DNA of 10,954 nucleotides from CAYZUC01 sp964481705 (lineage in GTDB: Bacteria; Bacillota; Clostridia; Lachnospirales; Lachnospiraceae): positions 1 to 10,954 of the forward strand of contig CAYZUC010000093.1 of assembly GCA_964481705.1 (NCBI GenBank), written 5' to 3'. How positions within the stretch are numbered: position 1 is the first letter of the stretch; every line of letters starts with the position of its first letter. Below are positions 7,289-10,954 of the stretch, in pieces. Below the pieces are notes generated by a model. The model ran no database searches. It was not told the DNA's origin and saw only the letters and a list, made by a program, of their open reading frames with translations. A program made the position numbers and the translations under genes.

Positions 7289-7346
7289 TAGATGTATTCC
7301 GCGAAAATACGCACTTTGAATGTATTTCCTACTGTACTCTCCTCTC

Positions 7347-7619
7347 TCATGACAGCATCTGAAAAAAGCTCCATCGGTGAGTTATGATATTATACCGAAG
7401 CTCTACCAAATGCATCTCCCCCTGCTCATCTCCCTCCTGTGTTCTGCATATATACTGAATCATACGTATCCCCACAAAATCAATATCTTTCTGGCTGATA
7501 ATCTGAGTCACGTGAATCGTATGAATCTCATGTGCTTCATCTTCAAAACGGAACCATCGTGGTGTTATCTCTCCCTGCGTACTACAAATATTGCATAATT
7601 GAATCGGAATATTTTTCAC
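7347..7619 (-). CDS. 90-aa small protein, first gene of the SOS polymerase operon
   Basis: Small soluble protein starting MKNIPIQLCNICSTQGEITP. Features: a PRWFRFEDEAHEIHTIHV segment, a G..MIQYICR stretch and an ELRYNIITHRWSFFQML end, suggesting an all-beta domain. It resembles small proteins beside Y-family polymerases, and more loosely the DUF6504 type found with DnaE2/ImuB-like genes; that link is from memory. Two cysteines (residues 9 and 12, CNIC) lack a second pair for a zinc site. I chose GTG at 7617-7619 because GGAGG lies 8 nt upstream and because the longest in-frame start (7730) lies upstream of the LexA-controlled promoter. It is the first gene after that promoter, so an accessory role in damage tolerance is inferred. 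Confidence 0.82.
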   Translation of the reverse strand: MKNIPIQLCNICSTQGEITPRWFRFEDEAHEIHTIHVTQIISQKDIDFVGIRMIQYICRTQEGDEQGEMHLVELRYNIITHRWSFFQMLS

Positions 7620-7624
7620 AGCTC

Positions 7625-7632
7625 TCACCTCC
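7625..7632 (-). promoter_or_regulatory. Ribosome binding site that decides the GTG start of the 90-aa gene
   Basis: GGAGGTGA; the GGAGG core ends 8 nt before GTG 7617-7619. It is the only strong site downstream of the promoter at 7665-7693. Confidence 0.75.
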
Positions 7633-7664
7633 GTATATCCATGTGTTATCCTTTCTTTGTTTGC

Positions 7665-7693
7665 ATTATACAAACATTTGTTCGATTTGTAAA
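7665..7693 (-). promoter_or_regulatory. SOS promoter of the polymerase operon
   Basis: Minus-strand TTTACA (7688-7693), exactly 17 nt, then consensus TATAAT (7665-7670). Predicted start near 7658, about 39 nt before the GTG start of the 90-aa gene. The LexA box fills the spacer up to the -10, so bound repressor would block RNA polymerase. Confidence 0.85.
7671..7684 (-). promoter_or_regulatory. LexA (DinR-type) SOS box
   Basis: The minus strand reads CGAACAAATGTTTG, matching the Gram-positive LexA consensus CGAACRNRYGTTYG at every position. It abuts the -10 element. Expected effect: repression by LexA, released after RecA-stimulated LexA cleavage upon DNA damage. Confidence 0.88.
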
Positions 7694-7712
7694 GAACCAG
7701 ATTATGCAAATT

Positions 7713-7756
7713 AAAAAAGGAAGGAATCACACTCCATCGTGAAATTCCTTCCTTTT
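7713..7756 (-). terminator. Rho-independent terminator after the FIST-EAL gene
   Basis: Perfect 13-bp arms AAAAGGAAGGAAT (7715-7727) and ATTCCTTCCTTTT (7744-7756) around a 16-nt loop. On the minus strand the second arm runs into TTTTTT. It begins 2 nt past the EAL gene stop and isolates that gene from the SOS promoter 20 nt downstream. Confidence 0.88.
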
Positions 7757-7758
7757 CA

Positions 7759-10302
7759 TCAATTCTTTTTTACCGGATAGCGCTTTAACAGTTCCGAAAT
7801 ACTCTCATATGGCACCGGCTTGGAATAATAATATCCTTGCGAGTACCGAATTCCCTCACGGCTTACATAGGACTGGAGTTCTTCGTTTTCCACATATTCT
7901 GCTACGGTACTGATTTCAAATGCATCAGCAAGATGCATAATTGTGCCTACAATCTTTCGGCTTAATTCATCATCAAGCAGATTCTTGACAATCTGACCAT
8001 CAATTTTGATAATATCTGGATTTAGTGCTCCTATTTCCATCAAATTAGAATAGCCGGAGCCAAAATCATCAACAGCAATTTTCACACCAAATTTACGTAC
8101 ATTACTGATAAAATTTGCCAATGTACTCTTGTCACGAAATTCCTCGGATTCGAGTATTTCAAAGATGATATTATTGGCACGTCCCATTCGCTTTAATCTT
8201 GTGAAGATCATATTGGTAATATAATCCGAATTGATATCAAATGCCGATAAATTGATACTAACCGCTTCCTCACGTTCTTCAAACAAATCAAATACCTTGC
8301 TGATCATTGCATACGACAGCGGAATATAGAGTCGAAACTCTTTCGATACCGGCATAAAATCATTAGGATAATAAATATTGCCGGCTGCATCTGTAATTCT
8401 CATCAATGCCTCAAATTTCGTAATGCCTCCGGTGAAATTATCATACAGCGGTTGAAAGAAGGGAATGATTCTATCATTCTCAATAGCATCATGAATGATT
8501 CCAACCATTTTCATATCCTTCTGTGCTTTATTTTCAATCCCCAGCTCCGGACTGTAAACACAGAAACGATTCAAATTATCTGGATTGTTGTGAAGTGTAT
8601 AGCGAAGCTTCTCCACAAGATTCTCTTCCTCCATAACTACTGCAAATCGGCAGATACACGTAAAATCAAATTCACTGTAGGTACGTATTCCAAATTCCGC
8701 AAACAATTCTCTTGTCGCTCTTAAAAAACGTTCTCTCTTAAAATGCTCATCTGCTGCCACAATAAAAGAATACTCGTCATACATATAGTAATGGAAAGTA
8801 TCCGGACGGAAGCTTGGTTTCAGATAGCCCTCCACATCATCAATCAATTGCCTCATAATACGTCCAAAGTTCTGACTTCCAACCATGCTGGCACTAATCT
8901 CGCCCTTTTCAATTGTCACCAGACATGCCTTATTAATCCTTTTCTCGCGAAACTCATTCATAAACATCGTCAGATTGCCACGTCCCGTTGCACTGGAGAT
9001 AAACAGTCTCTCATTTACCCGCTTCTCCTGTTCTCCAATCTGTTTCATGAGTTCGGAGTTTGTCTTTCTTTCATTTGCATTTTGATAGCGCAGAACCTGA
9101 TTCAGTAATTCCTGGTCATCATCATCAATTCTCTTCACGTGATTAAACGCTTTTGTATCTATCTGAATTCTTGCATCCTGTTCCGCGAGAGTAATCAAAC
9201 TGCTGCTCCCACTTAAGACCTCATTACAGCCCTCAATATTTGCAAGTTCCCCATAAAGGAATGCCCCACAAATCTCAGCACCAATAAATGGAGTCATCTC
9301 CCACTCTGCCACTCGATTCAAAAACAACTTTCGAAACACACAGGAATAAGAGAATATCGTCTCTACCGGCTTTAATCTAAGCATTTCGCACGCATCAAGA
9401 CATTCCTCTGCGCTGGTCATCGGACTCAGATATCCTACACGGAATTTCTGCCCAACAACCGCTTTCTCATGAAAGAAAGCCATCGCATTATGTGATTCCA
9501 CATATTCAACAAAACGGCTGGCTCCATGATGCTCTTCCAGAACAGCAGGAAACTTCAGTAACAGTCTCTGTATCTCTGCCGGATCATTCAGAACAGAATC
9601 CGGATACTCTGCATTTCTCATAATATCCTTAACCCATTCTACTGCATCCTTATCATCGATTTTGTAGATAAACCGTCCATTTGCTTCTGTAATAACATGT
9701 ACATTTCCGATTGGTTCATGACCAATCATCCTGCTTGTAAAGACTTTCATATCCGGATTGTGAAATGCAATTGATACGACAGAATTAGGAAATACGCCTT
9801 CCTCCGTAAATACATATGCCTCTGTTTCATCATCAACAGGAACTGCCTTTCCTCCACAGATCTTCACGCGTCGATTACAAGCGTTCAGCTCCATCATATA
9901 TTCTGTTGTCTCAATATGTTCATCCGAAAAAAATTGGAACATTGCATTCGTGTCATAGCTGCACAGTCGCTGGTTCACTTCCTGCGCAAGTTCACGTGGT
10001 CCTTTTCCTACATAACTGATCACTTCAACCTGCGCCAATGTATTGGAAAAAGATAAGAAGGATATCACACATCCATGCTCATAAGGTATTCCATCATATA
10101 GCACAAAGCCGGCACTGCAGCCCGCCACCTTCGATTCCGGAAATTCTTTTTTTAATTTTTCTGCAAGCTCGGTAATCTCCTGTATTTTATGATACGTGGA
10201 ATGAACCAGTATCAGATATTTTTCCCCTTTGTCAAGTTTCCCCTCCCGCATGCATAATTCAATTTGATCAAAATCCTCATAGAGTAAATTTAATCTCTTC
10301 AT
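7759..10302 (-). CDS. FIST sensor - degenerate GGDEF - EAL phosphodiesterase
   Basis: Cytoplasmic c-di-GMP phosphodiesterase with a ligand-sensing front end, 847 aa. A FIST N domain occupies about 1-220 (LVHSTYHK, KVAGCSAGFVLYDG) and a FIST C domain about 230-375 (CGAFLYGELANIEG); FIST domains are thought to bind small ligands such as amino acids. Residues 400-432 look like a helical linker. About 433-580 resembles a decayed GGDEF domain (SATGRGNLTMFMNEF; signature replaced by YDEYSF at 508-513). EAL (about 600-840) keeps E631-A632-L633, N684, E715, D745-D746 (DDFGSGYS), K766, E802 and Q822, so it should hydrolyse c-di-GMP. No signal peptide or membrane span is seen. ATG 10300-10302 was chosen over an in-frame GTG at 10323 because GGAGGA lies 6 nt upstream. 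It lies 36 nt after the lipoprotein gene, probably one operon. Confidence 0.93.
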   Translation of the reverse strand: MKRLNLLYEDFDQIELCMREGKLDKGEKYLILVHSTYHKIQEITELAEKLKKEFPESKVAGCSAGFVLYDGIPYEHGCVISFLSFSNTLAQVEVISYVGKGPRELAQEVNQRLCSYDTNAMFQFFSDEHIETTEYMMELNACNRRVKICGGKAVPVDDETEAYVFTEEGVFPNSVVSIAFHNPDMKVFTSRMIGHEPIGNVHVITEANGRFIYKIDDKDAVEWVKDIMRNAEYPDSVLNDPAEIQRLLLKFPAVLEEHHGASRFVEYVESHNAMAFFHEKAVVGQKFRVGYLSPMTSAEECLDACEMLRLKPVETIFSYSCVFRKLFLNRVAEWEMTPFIGAEICGAFLYGELANIEGCNEVLSGSSSLITLAEQDARIQIDTKAFNHVKRIDDDDQELLNQVLRYQNANERKTNSELMKQIGEQEKRVNERLFISSATGRGNLTMFMNEFREKRINKACLVTIEKGEISASMVGSQNFGRIMRQLIDDVEGYLKPSFRPDTFHYYMYDEYSFIVAADEHFKRERFLRATRELFAEFGIRTYSEFDFTCICRFAVVMEEENLVEKLRYTLHNNPDNLNRFCVYSPELGIENKAQKDMKMVGIIHDAIENDRIIPFFQPLYDNFTGGITKFEALMRITDAAGNIYYPNDFMPVSKEFRLYIPLSYAMISKVFDLFEEREEAVSINLSAFDINSDYITNMIFTRLKRMGRANNIIFEILESEEFRDKSTLANFISNVRKFGVKIAVDDFGSGYSNLMEIGALNPDIIKIDGQIVKNLLDDELSRKIVGTIMHLADAFEISTVAEYVENEELQSYVSREGIRYSQGYYYSKPVPYESISELLKRYPVKKN

Positions 10303-10308
10303 ACCTAA

Positions 10309-10314
10309 TCCTCC
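10309..10314 (-). promoter_or_regulatory. Ribosome binding site that decides the FIST-EAL start
   Basis: GGAGGA, 6 nt upstream of ATG 10300-10302. It supports this start over the in-frame GTG seven codons upstream. Confidence 0.75.
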
Positions 10315-10338
10315 ATAATGCACCAGGATAACAAATGA

Positions 10339-10954
10339 TTACTGGTTTATTCTTGTGGATAGCCCCACTGCGCTCTCTAACAGACTATCAAACGTCTCAG
10401 GATCCAACCTGGAAAAGCTCACTCCATAAGAATATGTACCATCCGTCCACCACGCAAGATCCATATACTCATCTGCTGTTTCGCCCTTATAACATCCCTT
10501 GTTAACGGTAACTTCCCCAATTTTAACTTCTTCGTATTCTGCACCATAGTAACCGTTAATATCTTCCGTTCCCTTTGCTGTACGTACACATGCTTCTGCA
10601 CCTTCTATATCCTTGCTGTCAAATCTCAAATCAACTGTCTCTCCACCAATCAGGAATATCTTAGTGCAATGATAACCATCTGATTCCGGGATAAACAAAT
10701 AATCAAAATCTATCTGTTCCTCCAATTCAGGATACGTTGCATACTCAACCATAGGATTCACCATGGAAGCCTCGGGCTCTGTCTCTTCTGCTTGCTCTGT
10801 GATACTCTCGGAGGATTGCTCCTGTGTCTCTACTTTTTCCGGCGTTGCTTCTACGACCTCTTCTATGGTATTCTCTTCTGTTTGCTGTGCAGTCTCATCA
10901 CTTCCTTTATCGGATGCACACGCACACAGTACTGCAGAAACCAAAACCACCCCC
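10339..10954 (-). CDS. Putative lipoprotein (5' end cut by window edge)
   Basis: Secreted, lipid-anchored protein of unknown function. The visible N-terminus is a hydrophobic signal-peptide core (VVLVSAVLCAC) ending in LCAC, a good lipobox; the cysteine would be lipidated and everything after it lies outside the membrane. The charged n-region and true start are beyond the window; an in-frame GTG at 10950 lies inside the signal peptide and is not a likely start. A low-complexity linker rich in Glu, Thr and Gln follows, about 50 residues long, then a folded domain of about 135 residues with a WWTDGTYSYGVSFS segment and an end (DPETFDSLLESAVGL) loosely reminiscent of DUF4367-type extracellular domains. 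It lies 36 nt upstream of the FIST-EAL gene on the same strand with no terminator between, so the two are likely co-transcribed; a functional link is speculative. Confidence 0.82.
   Translation of the reverse strand, partial: GVVLVSAVLCACASDKGSDETAQQTEENTIEEVVEATPEKVETQEQSSESITEQAEETEPEASMVNPMVEYATYPELEEQIDFDYLFIPESDGYHCTKIFLIGGETVDLRFDSKDIEGAEACVRTAKGTEDINGYYGAEYEEVKIGEVTVNKGCYKGETADEYMDLAWWTDGTYSYGVSFSRLDPETFDSLLESAVGLSTRINQ

Noticed and set aside
7294..7310. GTATT/AATAC repeat as a second LexA box before the polymerase
   Set aside because: It does not match CGAACRNRYGTTYG; only five bases pair in each arm.
7620..7730. Extension of the 90-aa gene to an in-frame ATG at 7730 (127 aa)
   Set aside because: This region contains the promoter and LexA box, and a strong ribosome binding site precedes the GTG at 7619.
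3799..10019. Plus-strand open frames, for example 4553-4912, 6277-6756 and 8743-9108
   Set aside because: All lie antisense to well-supported minus-strand genes and show no recognisable domains or ribosome binding sites.
1..10954. CRISPR array, insertion sequence, toxin-antitoxin or phage-defence system
   Set aside because: No regularly spaced repeats, transposase or defence-type protein motifs are seen.

Overview
This window looks like a low-GC Clostridia chromosome fragment, most likely Lachnospiraceae or a close relative, from a draft assembly with three runs of N. The evidence is strong GGAGG-type ribosome binding sites, a B. subtilis-type LexA box, Firmicute-style promoters and terminators, and protein families typical of gut Clostridia. 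That placement is inference; no marker gene for species is present. Every gene I can support lies on the minus strand, so the text below follows transcription from right to left.

Right part (10954 to 7713): a lipoprotein cut by the window edge is followed 36 nt later by a FIST-sensor / degenerate GGDEF / EAL phosphodiesterase, and the pair ends at a clear rho-independent terminator. Middle (7693 to 3856): a near-consensus promoter with a LexA (SOS) box filling its spacer drives a 90-aa small protein, a UmuC/DinB-like Y-family DNA polymerase with a clamp-binding motif, a 70-aa companion protein (ATGA overlap) and, 24 nt further on, a seven-TM HD-GYP protein. A second promoter without a LexA box precedes the polymerase. 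The HD-GYP gene is one gene interrupted by a 10-N assembly gap; the stop codon just after the gap is an artefact of placeholder length.

Left part (3855 to 1): an intergenic region with promoter candidates and an AT-rich palindrome leads into a protein with the order EAL-REC-GGDEF-REC-like (two N gaps). Next come a tRNA-Ala(CGC) with its own promoter, a perfect 23-bp inverted repeat acting as terminator, and a REC-degenerate GGDEF-EAL protein running off the left edge.

The theme is cyclic-di-GMP signalling: four multidomain c-di-GMP proteins sit within 11 kb, and only one has an intact GGDEF motif. Three carry EAL and one carries HD-GYP, so the locus leans towards degradation. The most interesting feature is the placement of an HD-GYP phosphodiesterase gene in an apparently SOS-controlled translesion polymerase operon, which suggests, but does not prove, a link between DNA damage and c-di-GMP level.
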